Source: Pseudomonas pseudonitroreducens
GTDB lineage: Bacteria > Pseudomonadota > Gammaproteobacteria > Pseudomonadales > Pseudomonadaceae
Direction of reading: 5' to 3'
Assembly: GCF_021603645.1 (NCBI RefSeq)
Contig: NZ_BQHJ01000002.1
Coordinates: forward strand, 620,001 to 684,000
DNA: 64,000 bases
The translations under genes and the position numbers were made by a program. Below, piece by piece: positions 1 to 9,843 of this stretch. Below the pieces are notes generated by a model. The model did not search any database, had not been told where the DNA came from, and worked only from the letters and a program-made list of their open reading frames with translations. The number at the start of each line of letters is the position of its first letter. Within the stretch, counting starts at the first letter, position 1.

Positions 1-815
1 CGCTGATTGCAGAACTGGCAGTCGATGACGATCTCGCCATCTTCCTCGGCCAGCAGGCGTTCGGCGTCCTCCTGCCCAAGACTGACCAGCGCGTTGGCCG
101 AGCGTTCCCGCGAGCAGCTGCAGCGGAACACCAGCGGCTGCGGATCGAACAGGCGCACATCGTCCTCGTGATACAGGCGATGCAACACGGTGGCGTTGTC
201 CAGGCCCAGCAATTCCTCGGCGGTGAGGGTATCGGCCAGGGTGGTGACGTGCTGCCAGCTGGCTTCCCGCGACTCAGCGTCGCGCTGGCGGTCGGCCGGC
301 AGTTGCTGCAGCAGCAGGCCACGGGCGCGACGGCTGTCGGCATTGAGCCAGAAGCGGGTCGGGAGCTGCTCGGACGTGGCGAAATAGGTCGACAGGCAGT
401 CCGCCAGGGTCGCGCCCTCCAGCGGCACGATGCCCTGGTAGCGCTTGCCGTTCTTCGGGTCGACGGTGAGGGTCAGGACGCCATGCGGCATCAGCTCGGC
501 GAGCCCCGCGGCATCACCGATGGCCTGCGCATCGTAGCGGGCCAGGCCGCGCACTTCGCGATCACTGGAGCACTCGACCATCAGCAGCGGCACCGCGCCG
601 CTGGAGCGCGCCTGCAGCACCAGCAGGCCGTCGAACTTCAGGGTGCCGCAAAGCAGCGCGGCGGCGGCTAGCATTTCTCCGAGCAGCTGGGCGACCGGCT
701 GCGGATAGGGGTGTTTGGCCAGCACTTCGGCGTAGCTGCGGTCGAGCTCCACCAGCTCACCACGGACATCGGTGTTGTCGAACAGGAAACGCTGACTTTG
801 ATCGATTCTGGACAT
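1..815 (-). CDS. hslO: Hsp33 redox-regulated chaperone (3' end cut by window)
   Basis: Cytosolic holdase chaperone switched on by oxidation of a zinc-bound cysteine cluster. Reading leftward from ATG at 815 the protein begins [20 protein letters not shown], the usual Hsp33 N-terminus. Near the window edge it carries the two zinc motifs: CSC (in [12 protein letters not shown]) and CQFC (in DCQFCNQ), i.e. the CxC and CxxC pair that defines the redox switch. Only the last few residues are missing beyond position 1. It is divergent from the PAP2 gene at 934. In PAO1 the counterpart (PA5193) lies next to pckA, which would be just outside the window. Identification is firm; the open frame is longer than any single ATG-bounded ORF in this stretch suggests because the gene is truncated. 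Confidence 0.93.
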   Translation of the reverse strand, partial: MSRIDQSQRFLFDNTDVRGELVELDRSYAEVLAKHPYPQPVAQLLGEMLAAAALLCGTLKFDGLLVLQARSSGAVPLLMVECSSDREVRGLARYDAQAIGDAAGLAELMPHGVLTLTVDPKNGKRYQGIVPLEGATLADCLSTYFATSEQLPTRFWLNADSRRARGLLLQQLPADRQRDAESREASWQHVTTLADTLTAEELLGLDNATVLHRLYHEDDVRLFDPQPLVFRCSCSRERSANALVSLGQEDAERLLAEEDGEIVIDCQFCNQ

Positions 816-933
816 GCTGGGCACAACGCTGCGATATGCACAAATAAATGACAAGTTGATGGCAAAGGCCTATAAAGCGCGCTTTGCAGCACCCACCCAT
901 ATTCGAGTGGTTCCGTAAGGGGGTATCGATTTT

Positions 934-1734
934 ATGGACAAAACCACGCCGTTCCAAGCCACCTGGTCCTGGAAGCCCTTCATCGCCTGTCACCTGATGG
1001 CGCTCGCCCTGCTTCTGCTGTGGCTCTGGGCCCCCACCCGCAGCGCGATGGACCTGTTCGATTTCAGCCTGTTCAGCCTGCTCAACCAGCCGCTGGCGAG
1101 CAATGAAACCTGGCGCATGACCTGGGCCGTGGCCAGCACCCGGCCGTTCGACCTGTTGGTCGGGGTGATCCTCCTGCTCCTGCTGATCCGTGGCGACTGG
1201 ATCTTCAAGGCGACCCAGGCCCGCGCGGCGACCTTCGGCTTCCTGTGTGCGGCGGTCGTCCTGGTGGTGGTGCGCATTCTCTACGCCAAGATCGCCCACA
1301 AGCTGGGCTGGCAGCACGCGAGCATTTCCAGCGTCGCGCCGGATGCGGTACGCCTGGAGCAGTACTTCCCGCAGTGGGAAAACACCGCGTTCGAGGTGAA
1401 GGACGAATCCGCCCGCAGCTTCCCCGGCGACCACGCCTCAGTACTGCTGATCTGGGCGCTGTTCCTCACCCTGTTCGCCCGCAACGCCCTGCAGTGGGTG
1501 GTGATCTGGGGCCTGGCGCTGCTGTTCATGCTGCCGCGCCTGGTGGCCGGCGCGCACTGGGGCCAGGACGACTACATCGGCGGCGTGCAGATGGCTCTGG
1601 TAGCCCTGGCCTGGAGCTGCTTCACCCCGTTCGCCGCCAAGGGCAGCGCCGCCCTGGTGCGCTGGACCGATCCGCTGTTCCGCCTGGCCGCGAAAATCCC
1701 GCTGCTCAATCGCCTGAGCGTCGTCGCCGCCTGA
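934..1734 (+). CDS. PAP2-family membrane phosphatase
   Basis: Inner-membrane lipid or undecaprenyl-phosphate phosphatase of the PAP2 (type 2 phosphatidic acid phosphatase) superfamily, 266 aa. Several hydrophobic segments are visible (about residues 18-33, 73-86, 100-115, 170-200, 215-230). The family signatures are present: SFPGDHAS at about 162-169 (motif 2, catalytic His) and R202-x5-H208-x3-D212 within RLVAGAHWGQDD (motif 3). Start is supported by the strong AAGGGGG ribosome-binding site about 10 nt upstream. It stands alone between divergent hslO and convergent hslR. Substrate cannot be told from sequence: undecaprenyl pyrophosphate, lipid A phosphate (LpxT/LpxE-like) and phosphatidylglycerophosphate are all possible. 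Confidence 0.85.
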   Translation: MDKTTPFQATWSWKPFIACHLMALALLLLWLWAPTRSAMDLFDFSLFSLLNQPLASNETWRMTWAVASTRPFDLLVGVILLLLLIRGDWIFKATQARAATFGFLCAAVVLVVVRILYAKIAHKLGWQHASISSVAPDAVRLEQYFPQWENTAFEVKDESARSFPGDHASVLLIWALFLTLFARNALQWVVIWGLALLFMLPRLVAGAHWGQDDYIGGVQMALVALAWSCFTPFAAKGSAALVRWTDPLFRLAAKIPLLNRLSVVAA

Positions 1735-1747
1735 CGACCGAAGGCTC

Positions 1748-1775
1748 CCGGCGAGGCGCCCATGGCCCTCGCCGG
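1748..1775. terminator. Hairpin between convergent PAP2 gene and hslR
   Basis: A 9-bp perfect stem, CCGGCGAGG (1748-1756) with CCTCGCCGG (1767-1775), plus three further pairs inside the loop. It sits in the 45-bp gap between the two convergent stop codons and could end transcription from both sides. There is no clear U tract, so it may be a transcript-stabilising hairpin rather than a classical intrinsic terminator. Confidence 0.5.
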
Positions 1776-1779
1776 CTGC

Positions 1780-2172
<393 letters not shown>

Positions 2173-2273
2173 TTCACAACCTCGTCATGCGGGTCTGAGA
2201 GTGTACCCCGCGCCCCGCTGGCGGGGCACAACCGGCCTGACTAGAATGCCGGCAAACGCCGGGGATACCTGTC

Positions 2274-2750
2274 TTGAAGACTTTCGACCAGCTGTCGGTA
2301 ATTGGTCTGCGCGAATGGATCGCCCTGCCCGAACTGGGCATGGTCGGCCTGCGCGCGAAGATCGACACCGGCGCCAGCACGTCCACCCTGCACGCCAGCG
2401 ACATCGTGCCGTTCCAGCGCGACGGCCAGGACTGGGTGCGCTTCATCGCCCATCTGGGCACCCAGGTGCAGCGCCGTCACCGTTGCGAGGCGCCGGTGGT
2501 AACAATGAAAACCATCAGGAGCTCCAACGGCCAGGCCCAGACCCGCTACGTGATCCGCACCCTGCTGGCGCTGGGCGACCGGGCCTGGTCGGTGGAGTTC
2601 ACCCTGGCCTGCCGCAAGACCATGCGCTACCGCGTGCTGCTAGGCTCCAAGGCTCTGGTCCACGGCCAGCTGGTGGTCAACCCGGGCCTCACCTACGTGC
2701 AAGACAAACCCCTCATCATGGTTCCCGCCACCCTTCCAGGTGATCAATGA
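2274..2750 (+). CDS. rimB: RimB-type retropepsin-like aspartic protease (PF05618)
   Basis: 158-aa member of the 'ATP-dependent zinc protease' PF05618 family, now regarded as retropepsin-like aspartic proteases. The active-site triad DTGA is at residues 31-34 ([13 protein letters not shown]). In Pseudomonas the product (RimB) trims the poly-glutamate tail that RimK adds to ribosomal protein S6. The frame starts with TTG at 2274; no upstream ATG is in frame with better support, so the start rests on family alignment ([16 protein letters not shown]). Its stop overlaps the rimK start by 4 bp (ATGA), so the two are translationally coupled. No rimA-like small ORF is seen between hslR and this gene. 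Confidence 0.85.
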   Translation: MKTFDQLSVIGLREWIALPELGMVGLRAKIDTGASTSTLHASDIVPFQRDGQDWVRFIAHLGTQVQRRHRCEAPVVTMKTIRSSNGQAQTRYVIRTLLALGDRAWSVEFTLACRKTMRYRVLLGSKALVHGQLVVNPGLTYVQDKPLIMVPATLPGDQ

Positions 2751-3652
2751 AAATTGCTGTGCTGTCGCGCAATCCGCGTCTGTATTCCACCCGTCGGCTG
2801 GTGGAGGCCGGGCAGCAACGCGGCCACGAGATGGTGGTGATCGACACCCTCCGCGCCTACATGAACATTGCCAGCCACAAGCCGCAGATCCACTACCGTG
2901 GCAAACCGCTGGAAGGCTTCGACGCGGTGATCCCGCGCATTGGCGCCTCGGTGACCTTCTATGGCTGCGCCGTGCTGCGCCAGTTCGAGATGATGGGGGT
3001 GTTCCCGCTCAACGAATCGGTCGCCATCGCCCGCTCCCGCGACAAGCTGCGCTCGTTGCAACTGTTGTCGCGCAAGGGCATCGGCCTGCCGGTGACCGGC
3101 TTCGCCCACTCCCCGGATGACGTGCCGGACCTGATCGAGATGGTCGGCGGCGCGCCGCTGGTGATCAAGCTGCTCGAAGGCACCCAGGGCATCGGCGTAG
3201 TCCTCTGCGAGACGGAGAAGGCCGCCGAATCCGTGCTGGAAGCCTTCATGGGGCTCAAGCACAACATCATGGTGCAGGAATACATCAAGGAAGCCGGCGG
3301 CGCCGACATCCGCTGCTTCGTGGTCGGCGACAAGGTGATCGCCTCGATGAAGCGCCAGGCGGCGGCCGGCGAGTTCCGCTCCAACCTGCACCGCGGCGGC
3401 AGCGCCAGCCTGATCAAGATCACCCCGGAAGAGCGCATGACCGCCATCCGCGCCGCCAAGGTGATGGGCCTGCACGTCGCCGGTGTCGACATCCTGCGCT
3501 CCAACCATGGGCCGCTGGTGATGGAGGTGAACTCCTCGCCGGGCCTGGAGGGCATCGAAACCACCACCGGCAAGGATATCGCCGGGGTGATCATCGAGTA
3601 CCTGGAGAAGAATGGCGGCCCGCATCTGGCGCGCACCAAAGGGAAAGGGTGA
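2747..3652 (+). CDS. rimK: Ribosomal protein S6 glutamate ligase
   Basis: ATP-grasp ligase that adds glutamate residues to the C-terminus of ribosomal protein S6; in pseudomonads this remodels the ribosome and the proteome. 301 aa, the standard RimK length. N-terminal pre-ATP-grasp domain begins [23 protein letters not shown]-grasp signatures include [17 protein letters not shown] (phosphate loop region) and the Mg-binding [14 protein letters not shown] near residue 262. Second gene of the rimB-rimK pair, overlapping by 4 bp. Followed by a 405-bp gap full of repeats. Confidence 0.96.
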   Translation: MKIAVLSRNPRLYSTRRLVEAGQQRGHEMVVIDTLRAYMNIASHKPQIHYRGKPLEGFDAVIPRIGASVTFYGCAVLRQFEMMGVFPLNESVAIARSRDKLRSLQLLSRKGIGLPVTGFAHSPDDVPDLIEMVGGAPLVIKLLEGTQGIGVVLCETEKAAESVLEAFMGLKHNIMVQEYIKEAGGADIRCFVVGDKVIASMKRQAAAGEFRSNLHRGGSASLIKITPEERMTAIRAAKVMGLHVAGVDILRSNHGPLVMEVNSSPGLEGIETTTGKDIAGVIIEYLEKNGGPHLARTKGKG

Positions 3653-3798
3653 GCCGGGGCTTTCGCGACGCATGCGTTGCGCCGGCGAACGACTGGCCAA
3701 GGAAGGCCTGGCAGGGGTCACAGAGAAGCACGTAGCCACGACAGGGATGTCAGGAACAAAATCCCATGACGCCCCCTTCAGCACGGCATGGGGCTTCC

Positions 3799-4029
3799 CC
3801 CCTCACCCCAGCCCTCTCCCAGAGGGAGAGGGGGCCGTCCGTGCCGGCTGACATCGCAGCTTAATCCTGCGCCGATCAGTTCCCTCTCCCTCGGGAGCGG
3901 GGCGCGTAGCCAGGGTTAGAGTGAGGGGCCGCATGGCAGCCAAACCAACATGAAGCACCGAGCCCTCGAAGTTCCAGCTCCAAGCTTCATTGCCCCACGG
4001 AACCCTTCGCGAGCAAGCTCGCTCCTACA
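3799..4029. repeat. Imperfect inverted repeat plus REP unit in the rimK-ldcA gap
   Basis: The 405-bp stretch 3653-4057 has no credible gene. It contains a dispersed-repeat-type element whose arms are CCCTCACCCCAGCCCTCTCC (about 3800-3820, running on to GAGGGAGAGGGGGC) and, about 80 bp later, TCCCTCTCCCTCGGG with GGGTTAGAGTGAGGGGC (3881-3930). Just before ldcA is one REP unit in minus orientation, TTCGCGAGCAAGCTCGCTCC (4006-4025, continuing TACA). Both types are common intergenic repeats in pseudomonads. No terminator with a U tract is obvious. Confidence 0.75.
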
Positions 4030-4057
4030 GTTCTCCTGAAGTAACCGGAATCCATTC

Positions 4058-4987
4058 ATGCCCGCCTCCCGCCCCCATGCCGAACTCAAATGGTCGCCCA
4101 TCGAAGGCCGTGTCGCGCTGGTCGCGCCGGCTTCGGCGATCGCCGAAGAAGTGCTCGAAGCGACCCTGCGCCAGCTGGAAGTACAAGGTGTGGAGTACCA
4201 CCTTGGCGCCCACGCCGAGGCGCGCTATCGCTATCTGGCGGGAACGCCTGAAGAACGCCTGGAAGACTTCCACGCTGCCTTCGAACGGGACGACGTCAGC
4301 GCCGTCTGGTGCCTGCGCGGTGGCTACGGCTGTGGACAGCTCATCCCCCAGCTGGACTGGCGGCGCATCCAGGCCGCCTCGCCGCGTCCGCTGATCGGCT
4401 TCTCGGACATTTCCATCCTGCTCAGCGCCTTCCATCGCCAGGGCTTGCCGGCGATCCACGGCATGGTCGCCACCGGCCTGGGCCTGCAACCGCTGAGCGC
4501 GCCCAGCGAGCAGCGCGAGCGCCTGGCCTCACTGGCGTCGATCAGCCACGTACTGGCCGGCGGCCCCGGCAAGCTGGCAGTCCAGCACCTCGCCGGGCCG
4601 AAACGCGCCGTGCAAGGCGAACTGATTGGCGGCAACCTCACCGCGCTGGCCTGCATGGCCGGCACCGCGGGTGCGCTGTACGTACCGGACGGAGCGATCC
4701 TGATCCTCGAGGACGTCGGCGAGCCCTACTACCGTATCGAGCGCAGCCTCTGGCAACTGTTGAACAGCCTGAACGGCGCACGTCTGGGCGCCATCTGCCT
4801 CGGCACTTTCACCGACTGCCCGCGCAAGGGCGTGGCCCACAGCCTGGAAGAGATCTTCGCCGAGTACGCCGCGACGCTGGGTGTCCCGCTCTACCACGGT
4901 CTGCCCAGCGGCCACGGCGCGCAGAACCGCGCCTGGCCCTATGGGCGCCAGGCGGTGCTGGAAGGAAAATCCCTACGCTGGGATTAG
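4058..4987 (+). CDS. ldcA: Murein LD-carboxypeptidase (S66 family)
   Basis: Cytoplasmic serine peptidase that cuts the terminal D-Ala from murein tetrapeptides during peptidoglycan recycling. 309 aa, close to the 307-aa P. aeruginosa enzyme. The S66 catalytic triad is recognisable: nucleophile Ser at about 116 (IGFSDISILL), Glu at about 218 (LILEDVGEPYY) and His at about 286 (GLPSGHGAQNRAWP). The oxyanion loop RGGYGCGQL precedes the serine. Single gene between rimK and the amgRS operon, which is convergent to it. Confidence 0.94.
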   Translation: MPASRPHAELKWSPIEGRVALVAPASAIAEEVLEATLRQLEVQGVEYHLGAHAEARYRYLAGTPEERLEDFHAAFERDDVSAVWCLRGGYGCGQLIPQLDWRRIQAASPRPLIGFSDISILLSAFHRQGLPAIHGMVATGLGLQPLSAPSEQRERLASLASISHVLAGGPGKLAVQHLAGPKRAVQGELIGGNLTALACMAGTAGALYVPDGAILILEDVGEPYYRIERSLWQLLNSLNGARLGAICLGTFTDCPRKGVAHSLEEIFAEYAATLGVPLYHGLPSGHGAQNRAWPYGRQAVLEGKSLRWD

Positions 4988-5125
4988 AGTCTGCTCAGGA
5001 TCTCGCGAGCTGGAGCAGAACAAGGCGAGGACAGCTGAGAAAGCGCAGTTGATTGCAGTCAATGAGCACTTCCCGGCTGGCCGCAACGCCGTTGTGCCGA
5101 CGCGCAGCAGATCGCAAGCAGGCTC

Positions 5126-6445
5126 TTAATGCGCGTCGCGTGGCAGCAGCAACCCGAGCGGCAGGCAGACGCGCGCTTCCACGCCACCACCCTCGCGGTT
5201 GCGCAGTTCGATGCTGCCACCGTGCTGTTCGGCAATGCGCTTGACGATGGCCAGGCCGAGGCCGGTGCCCTTGCCACCGCGCGCCTTGTCGCCACGGAAG
5301 AAGGGATTGAAGATGTTGTCCAGCTCCTGCGGATCGACCCCCGCGCCGCGGTCCAGCACGCTGAGCACCACGTAGGGCGCCCCGCCACCGCCAGCCACAT
5401 GGGCCGCCACTTCGACCTTGCCGCCACCGTGGTTGAGGCCGTTCTCGATCAGGTTGCCCAGCAGGCGCTTGATCGACACCCGACGGAAGCGGAACAGCGG
5501 CAGCGTCTCCAGGCACAGGCGCACGCGGTTGCCGGTCTGGTTGAAGGCATCGGCCACCTCGCGGATCAGGTCGGCAAGGTCACCCTCTTCCACCGGCTCG
5601 TCGCGGCCATCGCGGATGAAGGCGAGGAACTGGTCGAGGATGGCATCCATGTCCTCGATGTCACGCACCATGTCCTCGACCATCTCTCGGTCGCTTTCGG
5701 GCATCAGTTCCAGCGACAGGCGCAGGCGCGTCAATGGCGTGCGCAGATCGTGGGAAACCCCCGCCAGCATCAGCTCGCGCTCGCGCCCACCCTGCTCGAC
5801 ATCATCGGCCATCTGGTTGAACGCGCGGTACACCTCGGCCATCTCGCTCGGCGTTTCCGGCCCCAACGGCAGGCGCACACTACGGCCCTTGCCGAACTCG
5901 CGGGAGGCAAACACCAGGCGCTTCAGCGGCTGGCTGAGCAGGCGCACGAAAATCCACGCGGCAGCCGTGGACAGCAGGCCGATGCCGAGGAACCAGCCCA
6001 GTACACTCCAGATCTGCTGGCCGCGCAGCGGGTGCGGATAGAGCGGCACGCCGATCCAGCCGTCGCCCAGAGTCGGCGCGCGCACCCAGAGCATCGACGG
6101 ATGGTGGATGCGCAGCCGCGTCTCGGTATCGATACCCAGCTCCATGCGCATCTGCCGCTGGAAGATTTCCGTGTACGGCCAGTGCACTTCCTCCGGCTGC
6201 CCCTGCTCGTGGGGCGCCCACTTCAGCCCGGCGGACTGGGCGATGGCCTCGCGCGATTTCTCGTCCGCCGCCCAGTAGGCGCGCACGGTCAGTGCCGCGC
6301 CATGGCTGTACTGGCGGTCGACCAGCATGTCTTCGTTCATCAGCAGGTAGACCAGGGTCAGCGCCTTGGAAAACAGCACGACGATAAGCACCAGCCAGAG
6401 GGTGCGGGCGAAGAAGCTTTGCGGGAACCAGAGGGGGGTTTTCAT
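5126..6445 (-). CDS. amgS: EnvZ-type sensor histidine kinase AmgS
   Basis: Inner-membrane sensor of the AmgRS two-component system, which answers membrane damage from mistranslated proteins and sets intrinsic aminoglycoside tolerance in P. aeruginosa (PA5199). 439 aa: membrane helix at about 13-35, periplasmic sensor to about 145, second helix 145-168, HAMP to about 220, HisKA with the phospho-accepting His at about 232 (GVSHDLRTPLTRLRL), then HATPase with N box (NLIENGLNHGG), DRGAGVDP and GTGLGLAIVKRI. Lies downstream of amgR on the same strand but separated by an 88-bp insert of inverted repeats (6451-6535). Confidence 0.94.
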   Translation of the reverse strand: MKTPLWFPQSFFARTLWLVLIVVLFSKALTLVYLLMNEDMLVDRQYSHGAALTVRAYWAADEKSREAIAQSAGLKWAPHEQGQPEEVHWPYTEIFQRQMRMELGIDTETRLRIHHPSMLWVRAPTLGDGWIGVPLYPHPLRGQQIWSVLGWFLGIGLLSTAAAWIFVRLLSQPLKRLVFASREFGKGRSVRLPLGPETPSEMAEVYRAFNQMADDVEQGGRERELMLAGVSHDLRTPLTRLRLSLELMPESDREMVEDMVRDIEDMDAILDQFLAFIRDGRDEPVEEGDLADLIREVADAFNQTGNRVRLCLETLPLFRFRRVSIKRLLGNLIENGLNHGGGKVEVAAHVAGGGGAPYVVLSVLDRGAGVDPQELDNIFNPFFRGDKARGGKGTGLGLAIVKRIAEQHGGSIELRNREGGGVEARVCLPLGLLLPRDAH

Positions 6446-6450
6446 AGGGC

Positions 6451-6535
6451 AGCGGCAGGCTGCAGGCCATAGGCGTCAGGCCAAAGCGGAAAGGACACAC
6501 CCCGCCTGTAGCCTGCCGCTTGTAGCCTGCAGCTT
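6451..6535. repeat. Inverted repeat separating amgR from amgS
   Basis: AGCGGCAGGCTGCAGGC (6451-6467) is complementary at 16 of 17 positions to GCCTGTAGCCTGCCGCT (6504-6520); a third partial copy TGTAGCCTGCAGCTT follows to 6535 and reaches the amgR stop. In the amgR-amgS transcript this would form a strong stem-loop between the regulator and kinase genes. Confidence 0.75.
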
Positions 6536-7271
6536 AGCGTTTGGCTCCATCCGGCACGAACACGTAACCCACACCCCAGACGGTCTGGATGTAACGCGGC
6601 TTCGACGGATCGGGCTCGATGAGTCGGCGCAGGCGGGAAATCTGCACGTCGATGGAACGCTCCAGGGCGTCCCACTCGCGGCCGCGGGCCAGGTTCATCA
6701 GCTTGTCGCGGGTCAGCGGCTCGCGAGCATGCTGCACCAGGGCCTTGAGCACGGCGAACTCACCGGTGGTGAGCATGTGCACTTCCTCGCCCTTCTTCAG
6801 CTCGCGGGTGGCCAGGTGCAATTCGTAGTCGCCGAAGGTGACGATCTCGTCCTCGCCCGCCGGCGCGCCCGGCACCAGCGGCGCCTGGCGGCGCAGCACG
6901 GCCTTGATCCGCGCCAGCAGCTCGCGCGGGTTGAACGGCTTGGCCAGGTAATCGTCGGCGCCCTGCTCCAGGCCGGAGATACGGCTGGACTCGTCACCCT
7001 TGGCGGTGAGCATGATGATCGGGATCTGGTTGTTCGACTCGCGCAGGCGCTTGCATGCGGAGAGGCCATCCTCGCCGGGCATCATCAGGTCCAGCACCAC
7101 CAGCTGGAACAGCTCGCGGGCCAGCAGACGGTCCATCTGCTCGGTGTTTTCGACGGCGCGGACACGGTAACCCTGCTCATCGAGGAAGCGCTCCAGCAGT
7201 CGGCGCAGGCGCGCGTCGTCATCGACCACGAGGATCTTTTCGCCTTCCGGCAGGGTGGCAGCGTTCGTCAT
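6534..7271 (-). CDS. amgR: OmpR-family response regulator AmgR
   Basis: DNA-binding partner of AmgS, controlling envelope-stress and aminoglycoside-tolerance genes (PA5200). 245 aa. Receiver domain about 12-125 with acidic pocket VVDDDAR, phospho-acceptor Asp at about 61 (VVLDLMMPGEDG), conserved Thr/Lys (LTAKG, AKPFNPRELLAR). C-terminal winged-helix OmpR/PhoB domain about 150-240 (DVQISRLRRLIEPDP; IQTVWGVGYVFVPDG). First gene of the amgRS operon and divergent from tex. Confidence 0.95.
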   Translation of the reverse strand: MTNAATLPEGEKILVVDDDARLRRLLERFLDEQGYRVRAVENTEQMDRLLARELFQLVVLDLMMPGEDGLSACKRLRESNNQIPIIMLTAKGDESSRISGLEQGADDYLAKPFNPRELLARIKAVLRRQAPLVPGAPAGEDEIVTFGDYELHLATRELKKGEEVHMLTTGEFAVLKALVQHAREPLTRDKLMNLARGREWDALERSIDVQISRLRRLIEPDPSKPRYIQTVWGVGYVFVPDGAKR

Positions 7272-7389
7272 GGAAACTCCCAGAATCTGATTCGGCGGGC
7301 ATTATCGCCCAGCAGCCGTGCATCACGGCTTGTCCATTGTTAGCAGATTTTTCCCCGACCAGCCGCCCACCCGGTGAAATTGTCGTGGG

Positions 7390-7395
7390 TATAAT
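7390..7395 (+). promoter_or_regulatory. Perfect -10 box upstream of tex
   Basis: TATAAT at 7390-7395, about 100 bp before the tex start and in the amgR-tex divergent region. No good -35 hexamer lies 16-18 bp upstream, so this is a promoter candidate on the -10 element alone. Confidence 0.4.
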
Positions 7396-7494
7396 GCGGC
7401 GCTTTTGCGGCGGGGCGTTGTCACAGAGCCTGTCGTGAGGCCGGGAACTCCGGTCCTGACGTCCCGTAATTCGATTGTTTTGTCAGGTGGATTC

Positions 7495-9834
7495 ATGGAC
7501 AGCATCAACACCCGTATCGCCGAAGAGCTTTCCGCACTGCCCTCCGGCCGCGTTCAACCGCAGCAAGTCGCCGCTGCCGTCGCCCTGCTCGACGAAGGCT
7601 CCACCGTCCCCTTCATCGCCCGCTACCGGAAAGAAGTCACCGGCAGCCTGGATGACACCCAGCTGCGCATGCTCGAAGAGCGCCTGCGCTACCTGCGCGA
7701 GCTGGACGAGCGCCGTGGCGCGATCCTCGCCAGCATCGAGGAACAGGGCAAGCTGACCCCGGAACTGGCCCGCGAGATCAACCTCGCCGACACCAAGACC
7801 CGCCTCGAAGACCTCTACCTGCCCTATAAGCAGAAGCGCCGCACCAAGGGCCAGATCGCCCTGGAGGCCGGCCTGGGCGAACTGGCCGATGCGCTGTTCG
7901 CCGACCCGAGCCTGACACCGGAAAGCGAAGCCGCGCGCTTCGTCGATGCCGAGAAAGGCTTCGCCGACACCAAGGCCGTGCTCGAAGGCGCCAAGTACAT
8001 CCTCATGGAACGCTTCGCCGAGGACGCCACGCTGCTCGACCGCCTGCGCAGCTTCCTCAAGGACAACGCCACCCTGACCGCACGCCTGGTGCCGGGCAAG
8101 GAAACCGAGGGCGCCAAGTTCAGCGACTACTTCGAGCACGACGAGCCGCTGAAGAACGCGCCGTCGCACCGCGCCCTGGCAATCTTCCGTGGCCGCAACG
8201 AAGGCGTGCTGAGCGTGGCCCTGAAAGTCGGCGAAGAGCTGCCGGGCACCTCGCACCCCTGCGAAATCATGATTGGCGAGCGCTTCGGCATCGCCAACCA
8301 GGGCCGCGCCGCGGACAAGTGGCTCGCCGAAGTGGTGCGCTGGACCTGGAAGGTCAAGCTCTACACCCACCTGGAAACCGACCTGCTGGGCGAGTTGCGC
8401 GAAGGCGCCGACCTGGAGGCGATCAACGTCTTCGCGCGCAACCTGCACGACCTGCTGCTGGCCGCCCCGGCCGGCCCGCGCGCCACCCTGGGCCTGGACC
8501 CGGGCCTGCGCACCGGCGTGAAGGTCGCCGTGGTCGATGCCACCGGCAAGCTGCTGGACACCGCCACCGTCTACCCGCACGTGCCGAAGAACCAGTGGGA
8601 CCAGACCATTGCCGTGCTCGCCGCGCTGTGCGCCAAGCACCAGGTGGAGCTGATCGCCATCGGCAACGGCACCGCCAGCCGCGAGACCGACAAGCTGGCC
8701 GCCGAACTGATCAAGAAGTATCCGGCGCTCAAGTGCACCAAGATCATGGTCAGCGAGGCCGGCGCTTCGGTGTACTCGGCGTCCGAACTGGCCGCCAGGG
8801 AATTCCCGGAGCTGGACGTGTCGCTGCGCGGCGCCGTCTCCATCGCCCGCCGCCTGCAGGACCCGCTGGCCGAGCTGGTGAAGATCGAACCGAAATCCAT
8901 CGGCGTCGGCCAGTACCAGCATGACGTCTCCCAGCTGCAGCTCGCGCGCAGCCTGGACGCGGTGGTGGAAGACTGCGTGAACGCCGTGGGCGTGGACGTG
9001 AATACCGCCTCCGCCGCCCTGCTGGCGCGCATCTCCGGCCTGAACAGCACCCTGGCGCAGAACATCGTCGCGCACCGCGACGCCAACGGCGCCTTCAAGA
9101 CCCGCGACGAACTGAAGAAAGTCAGCCGCCTGGGCGAGAAGACCTTCGAACAGGCCGCCGGCTTCCTCCGCGTGATGAACGGCGACAACCCGCTGGACGC
9201 CTCCGCGGTGCACCCGGAAACCTACCCGCTGGTACAGCGCATCGCTGCCGACACCGGCCGCGACGTGCGCTCGCTGATCGGCGACTCGGGTTTCCTCAAG
9301 CGCCTGGACCCGAAGAAATTCACCGACGAACAATTCGGCCTGCCCACCGTCACCGACATCCTCAAGGAACTCGACAAGCCCGGCCGCGACCCGCGCCCGG
9401 AGTTCAAGACCGCGGAGTTCCAGGAAGGCGTCGAGAGCCTGAAGGACCTCACCCCCGGCATGGTCCTCGAAGGCGTGGTGACCAACGTCACCAACTTCGG
9501 CGCCTTCGTCGATATCGGCGTCCACCAGGACGGCCTGGTGCACATCTCCGCGCTGTCGGAGAAGTTCGTCAAGGACCCGTACGAAGTGGTCAAGGCCGGT
9601 GACATCGTCAAGGTCAAGGTCATGGAAGTGGACATCCCGCGCAACCGCGTCGGCCTGTCCATGCGCATGGGCGACACCCCCGGCGAGAAGGTCGACGGCC
9701 CGCGCGGCGGCGGCCGTCCCGGCAACGGCGCATCGCGTGGCGAACGCAGCGCCCCGCGCCAGCAGGAGAAGGCTCCGGCAAACAACGCCATGGCCTCGCT
9801 GTTCGCCAACGCCAAGCAACTGAAGAAGAAGTAA
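7495..9834 (+). CDS. tex: Tex RNA-binding transcription accessory protein
   Basis: Conserved cytoplasmic nucleic-acid-binding protein; in Pseudomonas Tex is the structural model for the eukaryotic factor Spt6. 779 aa from ATG 7495 ([20 protein letters not shown]), identical in length to the P. aeruginosa protein as recalled; the frame is open further upstream but lacks a better start. Visible domains: N-terminal helical region, YqgF-like RNase H fold ([20 protein letters not shown]), helix-hairpin-helix region ([20 protein letters not shown]) and a C-terminal S1 domain ([20 protein letters not shown]) followed by a Gly/Arg/Lys-rich tail. Followed 9 bp later by the thioesterase gene. Confidence 0.96.
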   Translation: MDSINTRIAEELSALPSGRVQPQQVAAAVALLDEGSTVPFIARYRKEVTGSLDDTQLRMLEERLRYLRELDERRGAILASIEEQGKLTPELAREINLADTKTRLEDLYLPYKQKRRTKGQIALEAGLGELADALFADPSLTPESEAARFVDAEKGFADTKAVLEGAKYILMERFAEDATLLDRLRSFLKDNATLTARLVPGKETEGAKFSDYFEHDEPLKNAPSHRALAIFRGRNEGVLSVALKVGEELPGTSHPCEIMIGERFGIANQGRAADKWLAEVVRWTWKVKLYTHLETDLLGELREGADLEAINVFARNLHDLLLAAPAGPRATLGLDPGLRTGVKVAVVDATGKLLDTATVYPHVPKNQWDQTIAVLAALCAKHQVELIAIGNGTASRETDKLAAELIKKYPALKCTKIMVSEAGASVYSASELAAREFPELDVSLRGAVSIARRLQDPLAELVKIEPKSIGVGQYQHDVSQLQLARSLDAVVEDCVNAVGVDVNTASAALLARISGLNSTLAQNIVAHRDANGAFKTRDELKKVSRLGEKTFEQAAGFLRVMNGDNPLDASAVHPETYPLVQRIAADTGRDVRSLIGDSGFLKRLDPKKFTDEQFGLPTVTDILKELDKPGRDPRPEFKTAEFQEGVESLKDLTPGMVLEGVVTNVTNFGAFVDIGVHQDGLVHISALSEKFVKDPYEVVKAGDIVKVKVMEVDIPRNRVGLSMRMGDTPGEKVDGPRGGGRPGNGASRGERSAPRQQEKAPANNAMASLFANAKQLKKK

Positions 9835-9843
9835 GGAAGGTCC

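Noticed and set aside
4006-4029. Tandem inverted units considered as a CRISPR remnant
   Set aside because: Units match the dispersed REP family, alternate orientation, and lack regular spacers or cas genes.
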